From: Nesterenkonia halotolerans
Lineage (GTDB): Bacteria > Actinomycetota > Actinomycetes > Actinomycetales > Micrococcaceae
Direction of reading: 5' to 3'
DNA length: 64,000 bases
Assembly (NCBI RefSeq): GCF_014874065.1
Contig: NZ_JADBEE010000001.1
Span: 1,302,001 to 1,366,000, forward strand
The notes below the pieces were generated by a model, which saw nothing but the letters and a program-made list of their open reading frames with translations, did no database searches and had not been told where the DNA came from. Made by a program: the position numbers and the translations under genes. This document shows positions 8,574 through 17,084 of the stretch, in pieces. Each line of letters starts with the position of its first letter. Position 1 is the first letter of the stretch.

Positions 8574-8713
8574 GAGCTGAGCCTAGCGAGCTGTTGCACA
8601 CTTCTCGAGACCTACTGGGCAGTATCTTGAACTTTTCATTCCTGGCGGGGCTCTCCATCAGACAGGTCACTGACAGTCGAGAAGGCTTCACCCTTCCCCC
8701 GTTGTGGTTCCTC

Positions 8714-8809
8714 TTATCTCCGCCGCCCGCCGAAGACAATGAGAACCAGGACGCAGACCAGGAACATGGCTCCTAGGAAGGCAGACACCTGGGTCAGCCA
8801 CTCCCACAT
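8714..8809 (-). CDS. Possible 31-residue single-pass membrane peptide
   Basis: From ATG 8809 the frame encodes MWEWLTQVSAFLGAMFLVCV..., a single hydrophobic helix ending in the positive tail GGRRR. This is the usual signature of a small inner-membrane peptide. The open frame extends back to 8992, but the extension is arginine-rich and not protein-like. The only Shine-Dalgarno-like sequence (GGAG) lies too close to the ATG, and no homologue is recognised, so the call is tentative. An eight-C run lies at 8843-8850 upstream. Confidence 0.35.
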   Translation of the reverse strand: MWEWLTQVSAFLGAMFLVCVLVLIVFGGRRR

Positions 8810-9060
8810 CTCCGTAAGTCTGCCCACGGCACCACGGTATAACCCCCCCCTGATTGAACACATCAGACCACGAGATGAGTATCCACAGTCTTGAACGATC
8901 GACTTCTCACCGGCACGGCCAAGTCGCAACCTGATAGCCCTTGCAGAATCGAACGCCGCTAGGCTCCGAGAACCACGTCGAACCGTTGGCACGAGGTGTC
9001 TCAGAAAACTACTGATTAGCGAGACAAACGTGTCGGCGTAGCAGCGCTTCCAACCTTGCC

Positions 9061-9828
9061 CTAGGTCTCCGTTACGTGAATCTTGACGCCTGCCTCGCTT
9101 AGTTGCGCCAACTCCTCACTCGGCATACTGGAATCGGTGATGACTTGGTCGAACAGGTCGAGAGGCGCCACGTTAAACGTTCCGATTAGCCCATACTTCT
9201 CCGACCCGGACACAAGAACATTCATGGCAGAGTTCGACATCGCCGCTTGCTTCACCCCGACCTTTGCCTCAGACGGCGTGGTCACCCCACTCGCGGAGTC
9301 CCATGAGCTTGTCGACATCAATGCCAGATCGAAATTGAAGTGACCCAACATGCCGGCCGCAAATAGGCCCACAGTGGATCGGTTCCGAACATCGACATGA
9401 CCTCCGATCTGGAACACGTCAAGTCCGGAAATATCACTGAGTCGCACCGCCGTGGTGAGGTCGTTCGTGACGAGCGTGAGATCTTTCTTTCCCTCCAGGT
9501 GCTGTACCACGTGCCCCACGGTGGTGCCAGCATCGAGGAAAACGGTCTGTCCGCTGCGGATCATGGTGGCCGCGTGAGCCGCCATGGCCCGCTTCGCGGC
9601 AAGATGGGCCGTGGACTTATCTTGGTAAGTCGGCTCGATCCGGATCGATCGGGAGATTCGGACTCCCCCTGGAACTGAGTGGACCTCCCCCTCCGACTCC
9701 AGCGCTGAGATATCTCGCCGCACCGTCATGTGCGAAACCTTCAGGAGACTGCACAGCTCCTTCACGCTCAGCACACCCGAGTCCCTCAATGCACTCAGAA
9801 GTGCTTCCCGCCTCTGATCAGGGATCAA
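9061..9828 (-). CDS. DeoR/GlpR-family repressor of the adjacent acid-sugar operon
   Basis: A 255-residue protein. The N-terminal DeoR helix-turn-helix is at residues 5-57 (RREALLSALRDSGVLSVKEL... SHMTVRRDISALE). The C-terminal sugar-phosphate sensor domain is of the isomerase-like fold (GQTVFLDAGTTVGHVVQHLEG, LTLVTNDLTTAVRL, DLALMSTSSWD, KYGLIGTF). The start is TTG 9828 with a strong AGGAGG five bases upstream. It is divergent from the dehydrogenase/permease/kinase/aldolase genes and probably represses them until a phosphorylated four-carbon sugar acid accumulates. Confidence 0.88.
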   Translation of the reverse strand: MIPDQRREALLSALRDSGVLSVKELCSLLKVSHMTVRRDISALESEGEVHSVPGGVRISRSIRIEPTYQDKSTAHLAAKRAMAAHAATMIRSGQTVFLDAGTTVGHVVQHLEGKKDLTLVTNDLTTAVRLSDISGLDVFQIGGHVDVRNRSTVGLFAAGMLGHFNFDLALMSTSSWDSASGVTTPSEAKVGVKQAAMSNSAMNVLVSGSEKYGLIGTFNVAPLDLFDQVITDSSMPSEELAQLSEAGVKIHVTET

Positions 9829-9866
9829 TAGTCCTCCTCTAGTCTTTTACAGGATACGGCGTGTGA

Positions 9867-9914
9867 ATATTTGAGCGTATATTTGACGCTGGCGTTCCTT
9901 TATGGTCATATTCT
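9867..9914 (+). promoter_or_regulatory. Candidate DeoR operator (tandem ATATTTGA) overlapping a promoter
   Basis: ATATTTGA occurs twice, at 9867-9874 and 9879-9886. The copies are exactly 12 bases apart on the same face of the helix, within 60 bases of the DeoR gene start. The second copy runs into TTGACG (9883-9888), a near-consensus -35. A -10-like CATATT lies 18 bases further on (9907-9912). DeoR-type repressors commonly bind tandem repeats over such promoters. No footprint evidence exists, and the identification rests on repeat spacing and position. Confidence 0.5.
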
Positions 9915-9966
9915 AGAGGTTCTGAGACGCAAGCCACACATATCACTGAGTAAAGGTTGGTCCCAG

Positions 9967-11262
9967 GTGAATTCCCACCCGAAGGTTCGTTTCGCTCTCA
10001 CCGGCGCCGCCGGGGGCTACGCTCGCACGCTGCTGGCTCAAAGCGCTCTATCGAAGCACGTCGAACCAGCGGTCCTGTGCGACCGCGACACCGACAAGGT
10101 CTTCGCTCTGTGCCGCGAATTGGGCTACTCCGAGCACCAGCTGCAGATATGCACCCCGTCTGAAGACCTCGAGTCCATCCCCGACGAGACCATCGCGATC
10201 GTGCCTGACCTCGAGATGCTCATCAACGCCCAGTATGAAGTCCTTGTAGAAGCAACAGGTAACCCTACAGCTGGAACCCAGGTCGCCCGTGAAGCTTTAG
10301 CCCATCAACGCCACGTGGTGATGGTCAGCAAAGAGGTGGAGTCTGTCAGTGGCGTGGAGCTAGCAGAACAGGCCCGATCCCTCGGTGTCGTGTACACCCC
10401 CGCCCACGGGGACCAGCCTGCGAATCTCATCGAGTGGTACGAACGAGTCACTGGTTGGGGCCTTGAAGTTGTCGCGTTGGGCAAGTCCGGAGAATATGAC
10501 CTCATCTACAGCACCTCGAAGGCGACCCTGAGCTATCTGGACCGAGAGATCCCCGCACCGGAGATGGCAGAGCTTCTGGACCTTGGATCCAACGTCCAGG
10601 AAACGCTCAACCGGCGTGCCGAACTAGCGACCACGCTGCCGCGAAAAGCAGCAGCCGACTACTGCGAAATGGCTGTGGTCGCGTCGTGGACCGGAACGAG
10701 CGCCGATACCGAGTCCATGCACTACCCCATTGCCCGTATTCAGGAACTCGCTGATATTTACTCCACGCGCCTTGAGGGTGGAATCTTGAACGCCCACGGA
10801 ATAGTCGACGTCTTCAGCGCCCTCCGGGTCGATGGCGAAGCCAGCTTTGCCGGAGGAGTGTTCGTCGTAGTGCGAACCCACGATTCAGGAACTTGGGAGA
10901 TCCTCCGCGGTAAGGGCCACGTGGTGAGCCGTAGTGGTCGATTTGCATGCCTCTATCTCCCCTATCACCTGATGGGCATCGAAACCGTCGAAACGATCTT
11001 CGCCGCTTCGCAGGGTCGCGCTGTGTCCGATCGCATGCCTACCAGTAATGTCCTTTTGGCCGGGAGGGCAGAAACTGACCTCCCCAGCGGCACCGTCCTC
11101 CATATGGGAGGCCACCACCACGAGGTGGAGGGGGTGCTTCCCGTTCTACTCAACACCGCGGAGCATCCTGAATCTGCCGCTGCCCCGCTCTACGCTGCAG
11201 CTCACAACACTCTGACACGAGACGTCAAGAAGGGCGCACTCATCACGAGCGTCGACTTCTAA
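9967..11262 (+). CDS. COG4091-type NAD(P)-dependent dehydrogenase (SAF domain) of the acid-sugar operon
   Basis: From GTG 9967 the protein has 431 residues. The Rossmann-like N-terminus (VRFALTGAAGGYARTLLAQ) carries a GxxGxxG-like motif. A homoserine-dehydrogenase-like centre follows (VLVEATGNPTAGTQVA, VVMVSKEVE). The C-terminal half includes an SAF-like segment (ASQGRAVSDRMPTSNVLLAGRAETDLPSGTVLHMGG). The family is annotated as predicted homoserine dehydrogenase, but family members beside DUF1537 kinases act in sugar-acid pathways. Here it probably oxidises or isomerises a sugar acid before phosphorylation. The open frame back to 9871 crosses the operator region, so the later start is preferred. 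Confidence 0.75.
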   Translation: MNSHPKVRFALTGAAGGYARTLLAQSALSKHVEPAVLCDRDTDKVFALCRELGYSEHQLQICTPSEDLESIPDETIAIVPDLEMLINAQYEVLVEATGNPTAGTQVAREALAHQRHVVMVSKEVESVSGVELAEQARSLGVVYTPAHGDQPANLIEWYERVTGWGLEVVALGKSGEYDLIYSTSKATLSYLDREIPAPEMAELLDLGSNVQETLNRRAELATTLPRKAAADYCEMAVVASWTGTSADTESMHYPIARIQELADIYSTRLEGGILNAHGIVDVFSALRVDGEASFAGGVFVVVRTHDSGTWEILRGKGHVVSRSGRFACLYLPYHLMGIETVETIFAASQGRAVSDRMPTSNVLLAGRAETDLPSGTVLHMGGHHHEVEGVLPVLLNTAEHPESAAAPLYAAAHNTLTRDVKKGALITSVDF

Positions 11263-11339
11263 TCGGACCCCGGGGCACTCCTACCGGAGTCCCTCGAAGG
11301 TCACACCTTTTTACTCTCGCCACTTCCGAAGGATTCTCC

Positions 11340-12707
11340 ATGTCCGATGTCTATGTGCTGTCCGTATTTCTCGCAGCCGTAATAGCCCTTGTCTTGCTCA
11401 TCGCACGACTGAAGGTTCACCCGGTCGCAACTCTGTTCATTGTCGTGGTTGCTCTCGGTCTTGCCCTGGGAATGGGTGGCGCGGAGACTGTCGCCTTAGT
11501 CAACGAGGGCTTCGGCAACACGATGGCCAGCGTGGGACTTCTCGTCATCCTGGGCTGCGTGCTGGGGAAGCTGCTTGAACTCAGCGGGGCAGCTCTAAAG
11601 ATCACTGAAACCGCCCTGAAGCTCTTCTCAGAAAAACGCGTGCCCTGGGCCATCGCCCTAGCGTCATCCCTGATCGGTATCCCGCTGATCGCCGACTCTG
11701 CAGTCATCATGCTGATCCCCGTGGTCTCGATGGTCGCAGCACAAACTGGCATCTCCATGATGAAACTGGGCCCCATCCTCTACATAGGGGCATACGTGAT
11801 GACCTCCGTAGTGCCACCAGGACCAGGACCCCTGGCATCCGCTTCCCTTCTCGGAGTAGGTATCGGAGAGGCCATCCTCTACGGTCTGGCAGTCGGAGTT
11901 CCCGGAATTATCGCCGCGACGCTGTATCTACTGACCACCAAGACCCATGTGAATCCGAAGCCAGAGTTCGTCAACGAAGCCGGCGATCTCGAAAGCGCAC
12001 TTCCGCAGGCCCACAGCGGCACCACGAAAATCGACACCAATAGAATCTCCCTGGCCTCTGCCCTGGCTCCTGTCCTAGCACCCATCGCGCTGATCACGAT
12101 CTCCGCTTTCGTTTCTCCTTTGCTCCCAGAAGGCAGCGTTGCCTATGAAGTACTCACGTTCATCGGAGCCCCCGTGGTGGCCTTGTTCCTCGGTTGCCTC
12201 TTGGTCCTGCCTATGTTTGGCCGCCGCTGGAAAGACAAAGAGACCCTGAACGACATGTTCGAAGGCGGTCTAAGAGTCGCCGCCCTCCCTCTGGCACTGA
12301 CCGGCGTCGGTGGCGCGCTGGCTTTGCTCATCCGCGAGACCGGTGTGGCGGAAAACGTCGCCACCGGGATTCAGTCGATCGGCATCGCACCCTTGTTGAT
12401 CCCATTCCTCGTTGCAGCCGCAGTCTGCACAATCACCGGGTCCAACATTCTCGGTGTCATGACAGCAGCAGCCATCATGGAACCACTCATGGACACCCTC
12501 GGACTTGCCCCCATCGTGGTGTACCTCTCCTGTGCCACCGGAGCTCAGATCATGAAACACGCCAATAGCTCGGGCTTCTGGGTCACGACCACCTTGTCCA
12601 ACATGACCGTGGGCCAAGGTATTCGATCCATCGGTGTCGCTTCGCTCATTTCCGGCGTCACCGGTTTCCTCGTACTGAACCTCATGGTTCTCACCGGAGT
12701 CGTATGA
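11340..12707 (+). CDS. GntP-family sugar-acid:H+ permease
   Basis: A 455-residue transporter with about twelve hydrophobic helices. GntP signatures include FIVVVALGLALGMGG near the N-terminus and a GFGNTMASVGLLVILGCVLGKLLE segment. Others are PLIADSAVIMLIPV and the C-terminal SNILGVMTAAAIMEPLMDTLGL and MKHANSSGFWVTTTL regions. GntP members import gluconate and related aldonates by proton symport. It starts at ATG 11340 behind AAGGA. Its stop overlaps the next gene region (GTATGA), so translation is probably coupled to the kinase. Uptake of a C4 sugar acid such as threonate or erythronate fits the neighbourhood. Confidence 0.9.
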   Translation: MSDVYVLSVFLAAVIALVLLIARLKVHPVATLFIVVVALGLALGMGGAETVALVNEGFGNTMASVGLLVILGCVLGKLLELSGAALKITETALKLFSEKRVPWAIALASSLIGIPLIADSAVIMLIPVVSMVAAQTGISMMKLGPILYIGAYVMTSVVPPGPGPLASASLLGVGIGEAILYGLAVGVPGIIAATLYLLTTKTHVNPKPEFVNEAGDLESALPQAHSGTTKIDTNRISLASALAPVLAPIALITISAFVSPLLPEGSVAYEVLTFIGAPVVALFLGCLLVLPMFGRRWKDKETLNDMFEGGLRVAALPLALTGVGGALALLIRETGVAENVATGIQSIGIAPLLIPFLVAAAVCTITGSNILGVMTAAAIMEPLMDTLGLAPIVVYLSCATGAQIMKHANSSGFWVTTTLSNMTVGQGIRSIGVASLISGVTGFLVLNLMVLTGVV

Positions 12708-12718
12708 GAGGCAACACC

Positions 12719-13966
12719 ATGCAACTAGGCGCCATCGCCGATGACCTCACTGGGGCGACCGACCTCGCGATCGCATTGACCAATGCGGGGTTCGCTACCG
12801 TTGTCGTTCCCGAAGCCGGGCTCGTGCAGCCCACAAGGGAACAAGACCCATCAACTGCAGATGCGATTGTTGTGGCTCTCAAGACACGCACTTCATCAGT
12901 CCAGGATGCGGTCGATCGGTCTCTTCGCGCCCTTCATTGGCTTCAATCCAAGGGGTGTGACCAGTTCTACTTCAAATACTGCTCCACCTTCGACTCGACA
13001 CCCGCCGGCAACATCGGACCAGTTGCCGACCACCTCCTCGACGCCTTAAATGCGCGGCTGACCATCGTTGCCCCCGCCTTCCCTGCCACAGGTAGAACGG
13101 TCTACCAAGGGAACCTCTTCGTCTACGAGAAACCCCTTCACGAAAGTTCCCTGCGTGAACACCCACTGACACCAATGCGAGATTCCAACATCGCACGCCT
13201 ACTCGCGCCCCAAGTAAGGGAAGACTCGGCGATCGAATTGCTCGATCTCGACACGATCATGCGTGGAACCGAAGCCGTCAAAGCACGGGTCCGCGCAGCT
13301 CTCGACGCGGGTACTCGCTACCTCGTCGCCGACTCCGTCAACGAAACAAACCTCAAAACCCTTGCTCAGGCCTGTGGGGACATGCCCTTGATTACCGGCG
13401 GATCTGGCCTCGCCCAAGGACTCTCGGGGCCGCACGACTCAGGCGCCGTTGAAGTCACACCGCACAGTGGCAGACGAGTGGTCCTTTGCGGAAGTGCGTC
13501 AAGAACCACCCAAGCGCAGATCCGACACGCGCTCGGAACCGGGCGAGGTATCAAGATCGACACCACGCTCTTACGTCGCAACACATCCGCCGCAATTACC
13601 GATATTCTCCACAACATCCTCAACGGAGATCCGGACACACTGACGGTGGTTTATGCAACCGCCACCCCGGACGACCTTGTTTCAAGTAACGACGCAGAGC
13701 TCATCGAACACTGCCTTTCCTCACTGGCAGTGAAACTCAACCGAGAAGAATCAGTCACGGGGCTCCTCATCGCTGGAGGGGAGACCTCCGGGGCCGTTGT
13801 CGATGCCCTCGGCATTACCGCGATGAGCGTTGGACCTCAGTTGGCGCCCGGCGTGGCGTGGGTCCAGGCCCCCAACCCGGAAAATGACGGCCTGGCATTA
13901 GTCCTGAAATCCGGAAACTTCGGGACAGAAGACCTCTTCACTCGAGCATGGAGCGAGAAAGTATGA
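12719..13966 (+). CDS. otnK: Four-carbon acid-sugar kinase (DUF1537 / OtnK family)
   Basis: The N-terminal family signature LGAIADDLTGATDLA begins at residue 3, followed by the acid-sugar-binding half (YFKYCSTFDSTPAGNIGPV, FPATGRTVYQGNLFV). The C-terminal ATP-binding half contains VVLCGSASRTTQAQIRHAL, LIAGGETSGAVVDALG and a final PENDGLALVLKSGNFG. The family phosphorylates D-threonate, L-threonate, D-erythronate or 3-oxo-tetronates. ATG 12719 has AGAGG eight bases upstream and gives 415 residues; ATG 12704, overlapping the permease stop, adds five. The next gene, a class II aldolase, fits an OtnC-type decarboxylating aldolase acting on the product. Confidence 0.88.
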   Translation: MQLGAIADDLTGATDLAIALTNAGFATVVVPEAGLVQPTREQDPSTADAIVVALKTRTSSVQDAVDRSLRALHWLQSKGCDQFYFKYCSTFDSTPAGNIGPVADHLLDALNARLTIVAPAFPATGRTVYQGNLFVYEKPLHESSLREHPLTPMRDSNIARLLAPQVREDSAIELLDLDTIMRGTEAVKARVRAALDAGTRYLVADSVNETNLKTLAQACGDMPLITGGSGLAQGLSGPHDSGAVEVTPHSGRRVVLCGSASRTTQAQIRHALGTGRGIKIDTTLLRRNTSAAITDILHNILNGDPDTLTVVYATATPDDLVSSNDAELIEHCLSSLAVKLNREESVTGLLIAGGETSGAVVDALGITAMSVGPQLAPGVAWVQAPNPENDGLALVLKSGNFGTEDLFTRAWSEKV

Positions 13967-14601
13967 GCACCGCAGAGCTCAGAGATGCTCTTGTCGCAGC
14001 AGGCCGACGAGTCGTCGACCTAGGATTAAGTCCCGGCTCTTCGGGAAACCTCTCCATCAAAGACAATGGGAGCTTGTACATGTCCCCTACAGGTGTCCAG
14101 CTCGGGGGGCTAGATGCCGATCAGTTATCGGTCATTTCCCCTGCAGGAGAGCAAATTGGGGGGGCCAAAGCATCTAAAGAGCTGCCTCTGCACGCAGCGA
14201 TGTACCAGAAGGACCCAGCCGCTAGAGCGGTGCTGCATCTGCACTCGCCCCAAGCGACTGCAGCCTCATGTCTGGTACCGCACACCAGCCATTCGGCTCT
14301 GCCTGCAGTAACCCCATATTTGGTCATGCGAGTCGGACGGGTGCCTCATGTTCCTTATGCTCCGCCAGGGTCAGTAGATCTTGGGGAACGCATACTCGAC
14401 GTAACAGGTGCGTTCCATGGCGCACTGCTTGCCAACCATGGACTCATCGTCTCGGGCGAGACCTTCGATCAGGCGATAGACCGGGCCATCGAGATCGAAG
14501 AGTCCTGCCGAATCTATCGCGAGCTCTTCGGATTGCCCGCGCAGTGGCTTTCGGATGAACAAGCCAGGCAATTAAGCCATACCTACGGCACTCACTGGTG
14601 A
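13963..14601 (+). CDS. otnC: Class II aldolase/adducin-family enzyme (OtnC-like)
   Basis: A 212-residue zinc enzyme from ATG 13963. Conserved elements are LSPGSSGNLSIKDNGSLYMSPTGVQLG (phosphate-binding loop), ASKELPLHAAMYQ (catalytic Glu) and VLHLHSPQATAASC (two zinc His). LLANHGLIV carries the third His, and the C-terminal EIEESCRIYREL is typical of the family. The family includes fuculose-phosphate aldolase and OtnC, which converts 3-oxo-tetronate 4-phosphate to dihydroxyacetone phosphate and CO2. The neighbouring DUF1537 kinase makes the OtnC role more likely. The start overlaps the kinase stop by four bases (ATGA), the last gene of the operon. Confidence 0.85.
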   Translation: MSTAELRDALVAAGRRVVDLGLSPGSSGNLSIKDNGSLYMSPTGVQLGGLDADQLSVISPAGEQIGGAKASKELPLHAAMYQKDPAARAVLHLHSPQATAASCLVPHTSHSALPAVTPYLVMRVGRVPHVPYAPPGSVDLGERILDVTGAFHGALLANHGLIVSGETFDQAIDRAIEIEESCRIYRELFGLPAQWLSDEQARQLSHTYGTHW

Positions 14602-14985
14602 CCGGAGAGGGCAGTACACGCAAGTGAATCTTGAATCTGCCCTAAAGGCTCTCGTGGCGATCCAAGGTCCCACGGGCAGTGCGACGAAGGTGAGGCCATC
14701 TCAACTTGCGCCAGGCCCACTGTGCACGGCTCCGCGATTCTAAGGGGATCAAGACCCACAGTGTCGCCAACCCTGAGCTCCGCGGCGATTTCCACATGGC
14801 GCTCAGTCACTGTCGTCTACTGTTCGGATTGCAGGACCAACCACCCGATTTCCTCTGTGAATCCATGAAATGCCTCGGCGTCTTACTAACCGAATGGTTG
14901 ATGAAGCACGCGGCCCGGGGCGCCCGTGTCGAGAAGGCCTGCCTGTACGCTTTTCCAGACCGAGCTAGTGAAAAGAGTCTCCCCC
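14602..14985. other. Intergenic stretch after the acid-sugar operon
   Basis: About 380 bases without a convincing gene. A minus-strand frame near 14592-14810 contains a protein-like stretch (TERHVEIAAELRVGDTVGLD). It lacks a family match or ribosome site, so it could be a decayed fragment. No clear terminator hairpin or RNA was found. The sortase promoter presumably lies in the last 100 bases. Confidence 0.3.
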
Positions 14986-15717
14986 ATGCACCAGCACGCC
15001 GATCACGCCGTGTTACACCAGACGATCACCCGCACCGCCCCACGCGGCGCAGGAGTACACCGCGGTCTCGGGATTGCAGCAGCGCTGCTGCTCCTCGTGA
15101 CCGGCTGCACGGATGCCTCCACGGACGACCCACCCTCGCCCAGCACATCCTCCGCTGAGGACGCCTCACCCTCCGCGGAATCCAGCCCACCATCGGACTC
15201 AGCGGACGCCCAGCCCACGCCTTCTGACACTGAGCAGACCGAGGAACCGGAACCCGCCTCCATGGAGGCCTCGGCGCCAATCTCGTTCGCGATTCCCGCT
15301 ATCGATGCTGGCTCAGAATTGCTGCACCTGGGGCTCCGCGAAAACAACACCCTCGATGTTCCCCCGGGAGCGCCGGGGTCCCCGGCCAGCTGGTACACCG
15401 GCTCCCCCACCCCAGGAGAATCTGGTCCTTCGGTGCTTCTTGGGCATGTGGACGACTCCATTGGCGAACCAGGCGTGTTCGCCGACCTGCCTGATCTCGT
15501 CGAAGGCGATGAGATCACCGTGGACCGTGAAGACGGCAGCACCGCAGCCTTCATCGTCACGAAAGCCGAGCAATACGGAAAGAATGATTTTCCGACTCTC
15601 GAGGTATACGGCAATACGGATCAGGCCGAGCTGCGGTTGATCACTTGTGACGGGTACAACGAAGAAACCGGCGAATACGAAGACAATTACGTTGTCTATG
15701 CCGCTCTGGAGGAATAA
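14986..15717 (+). CDS. Class F sortase, lipoprotein-like N-terminus
   Basis: A 243-residue product from ATG 14986. A hydrophobic segment ends in a lipobox (LLLLVTGC), then a long Ser/Pro/Glu-rich linker of about 70 residues. The sortase beta-barrel follows: FAIPAIDAGSELLHLGL, ASWYTGSPTPGESGPSVLLGHVDD with the catalytic His, and AELRLITCDGYNEETGEY with the catalytic Cys. The final strand is DNYVVYAAL. Class F sortases attach surface proteins to the wall in actinobacteria. No Arg is visible in the ten residues after the Cys, where family members often have one. The next gene encodes a secreted protein with a hydrophobic C-terminus, a possible substrate. Confidence 0.8.
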   Translation: MHQHADHAVLHQTITRTAPRGAGVHRGLGIAAALLLLVTGCTDASTDDPPSPSTSSAEDASPSAESSPPSDSADAQPTPSDTEQTEEPEPASMEASAPISFAIPAIDAGSELLHLGLRENNTLDVPPGAPGSPASWYTGSPTPGESGPSVLLGHVDDSIGEPGVFADLPDLVEGDEITVDREDGSTAAFIVTKAEQYGKNDFPTLEVYGNTDQAELRLITCDGYNEETGEYEDNYVVYAALEE

Positions 15718-15966
15718 CCCGACGTCAACGGGCTTCCGTGGTCAGCGAGTCGTCGTCTTCGAGCTGGTCGAGGCAAATGGAACTACTCGTGAGTAATCGG
15801 GGAAATAGCCGCCACAGCTCATCGCATGGGGTACTGCTACTCGCTAAGAGGTCGAAACGTTCACCGTTTTTCCTACTTTTTTAATGTGCAATGTGGGTTA
15901 CGCTGTTCAGGTCGCACCCAGGGGCCCCTGAGTGCGTCTACACCCCCTGAGATGAGGAGTACCTCA

Positions 15967-16788
15967 ATGCGTAAGTCCAAGCTTCTTGCTGTTCCGACCC
16001 TGGCCCTCGGCGCCATGCTCATGACCGCAGCCCCGGCCATGGCCCACTCCAGTCACGGTGGAGAGACCGACGGCGCCGCCACCTCCGACTCCAGCCAGTC
16101 CTGGTCCTTCCAGGCCAACCTGGACCCGCTGAACAACTCCGGCACCGTCGGTGACGTCCTCATCGAGGGCCAGGGCAACCAGGCCACCGTCTACATGACC
16201 GTCGACGGCGCGGCCGAGACCTTCATGGACGGACCCTTCCCCCACGCCCAGCACATCCACTTCGGCTCCCAGGGCATCTGCCCGCCAGCCGATGCTGATC
16301 AGAACGGCGACGGCGCCGTCAACGTCGAAGAAGGCGCACCCTTCTACGGCGGCATCGGATCCTCGCTGACCATCGAAGGTGACACCTCTGCCGATTCGGC
16401 CCTGGCTGTGGAACGATTCCCCGGTGGCAGCAGCTACACCTACGAGCGCAGCCTGGAACTGCCCGATGACGTGGTGGCCTCCATGGTTGACGGCACCGGC
16501 GTCGTCGTCGTCCACGGCGTCGACCCCACCGTCCTGAGCGAGGAAGCAGCCAACGCTCAGTCCGAGCTGGACGACTCCCTGCCCCTGGCAGCGACCCTGC
16601 CCGCGGCCTGCGGCACCCTGACCGGATCGCAGATGGAAGGCATGCCTGAGGGCGGTGCCGACACCGGCGTCGCGGGCGGCGCCTCCGAAGGCTCCGGGAT
16701 GGCCATGGCAGCCGGCGGCGGAGCGCTCGCCCTCGGAGCCATCGGTGCGGGCGCGTACTTCATGCGCCGCAACCCCAGCGAGTCCTGA
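15967..16788 (+). CDS. Secreted CHRD-like surface protein with EF-hand-like loop
   Basis: A 273-residue protein from ATG 15967 behind GAGGAG. The signal peptide ends near PAMAHS (residue 27). The body matches the CHRD fold: SWSFQANLDPLNNSGTVGDV, HAQHIHFGSQGICP and VVVVHGVDPTVLS. An inserted DADQNGDGAVNVEE loop has the spacing of an EF-hand calcium site. The C-terminus has GGADTGVAGG, a Gly/Ala-rich hydrophobic helix (ALALGAIGAGAYF) and MRRN, like a sorting or anchor signal. Its place directly after a class F sortase suggests anchoring by that enzyme. Strong, C-ending codon use suggests high expression. The biochemical role is unknown. Confidence 0.75.
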   Translation: MRKSKLLAVPTLALGAMLMTAAPAMAHSSHGGETDGAATSDSSQSWSFQANLDPLNNSGTVGDVLIEGQGNQATVYMTVDGAAETFMDGPFPHAQHIHFGSQGICPPADADQNGDGAVNVEEGAPFYGGIGSSLTIEGDTSADSALAVERFPGGSSYTYERSLELPDDVVASMVDGTGVVVVHGVDPTVLSEEAANAQSELDDSLPLAATLPAACGTLTGSQMEGMPEGGADTGVAGGASEGSGMAMAAGGGALALGAIGAGAYFMRRNPSES

Positions 16789-16867
16789 GCCCGAGACCCG
16801 CTTCGGCAGGATGAGGCACGCGCCTGAACGGTGGCACCTCGGATTGCTGGAGCATCTTGAGCACGTG

Positions 16868-16910
16868 AGTATGGCCCCGCAGAACCGTCAGGGTTCTGTG
16901 GGGCCATACT
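16868..16910. terminator. Long hairpin terminator after the CHRD-like gene
   Basis: AGTATGGCCCCGCAGAACC (16868-16886) pairs with GGTTCTGTGGGGCCATACT (16892-16910) through 19 base pairs, with one G-T. It lies 80 bases downstream of the secreted-protein stop. There is no T-run on the plus strand, but the stem strength makes termination the best explanation. Confidence 0.7.
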
Positions 16911-17084
16911 CATCTCTAGGTCGACCAAGAGGGCCCGGGCCTGGCCGTGCGTGCGGCGTCCCGAGTGGGATGGAAACCATTCACGATCTCCGTGCCTTCG
17001 CATCGGCTCTGCCGGACTGTCCTTTTTCGACCGCTGCTCTGAGACAACGTTGAACGGAGCGAGGACCTGGTCCGTACACCCTGC

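Noticed and set aside
14592..14810. Minus-strand 72-codon frame containing AELRVGDTVGLDP
   Set aside because: No ribosome site, no family match and only a short protein-like stretch; kept as a possible fragment but not called a gene.
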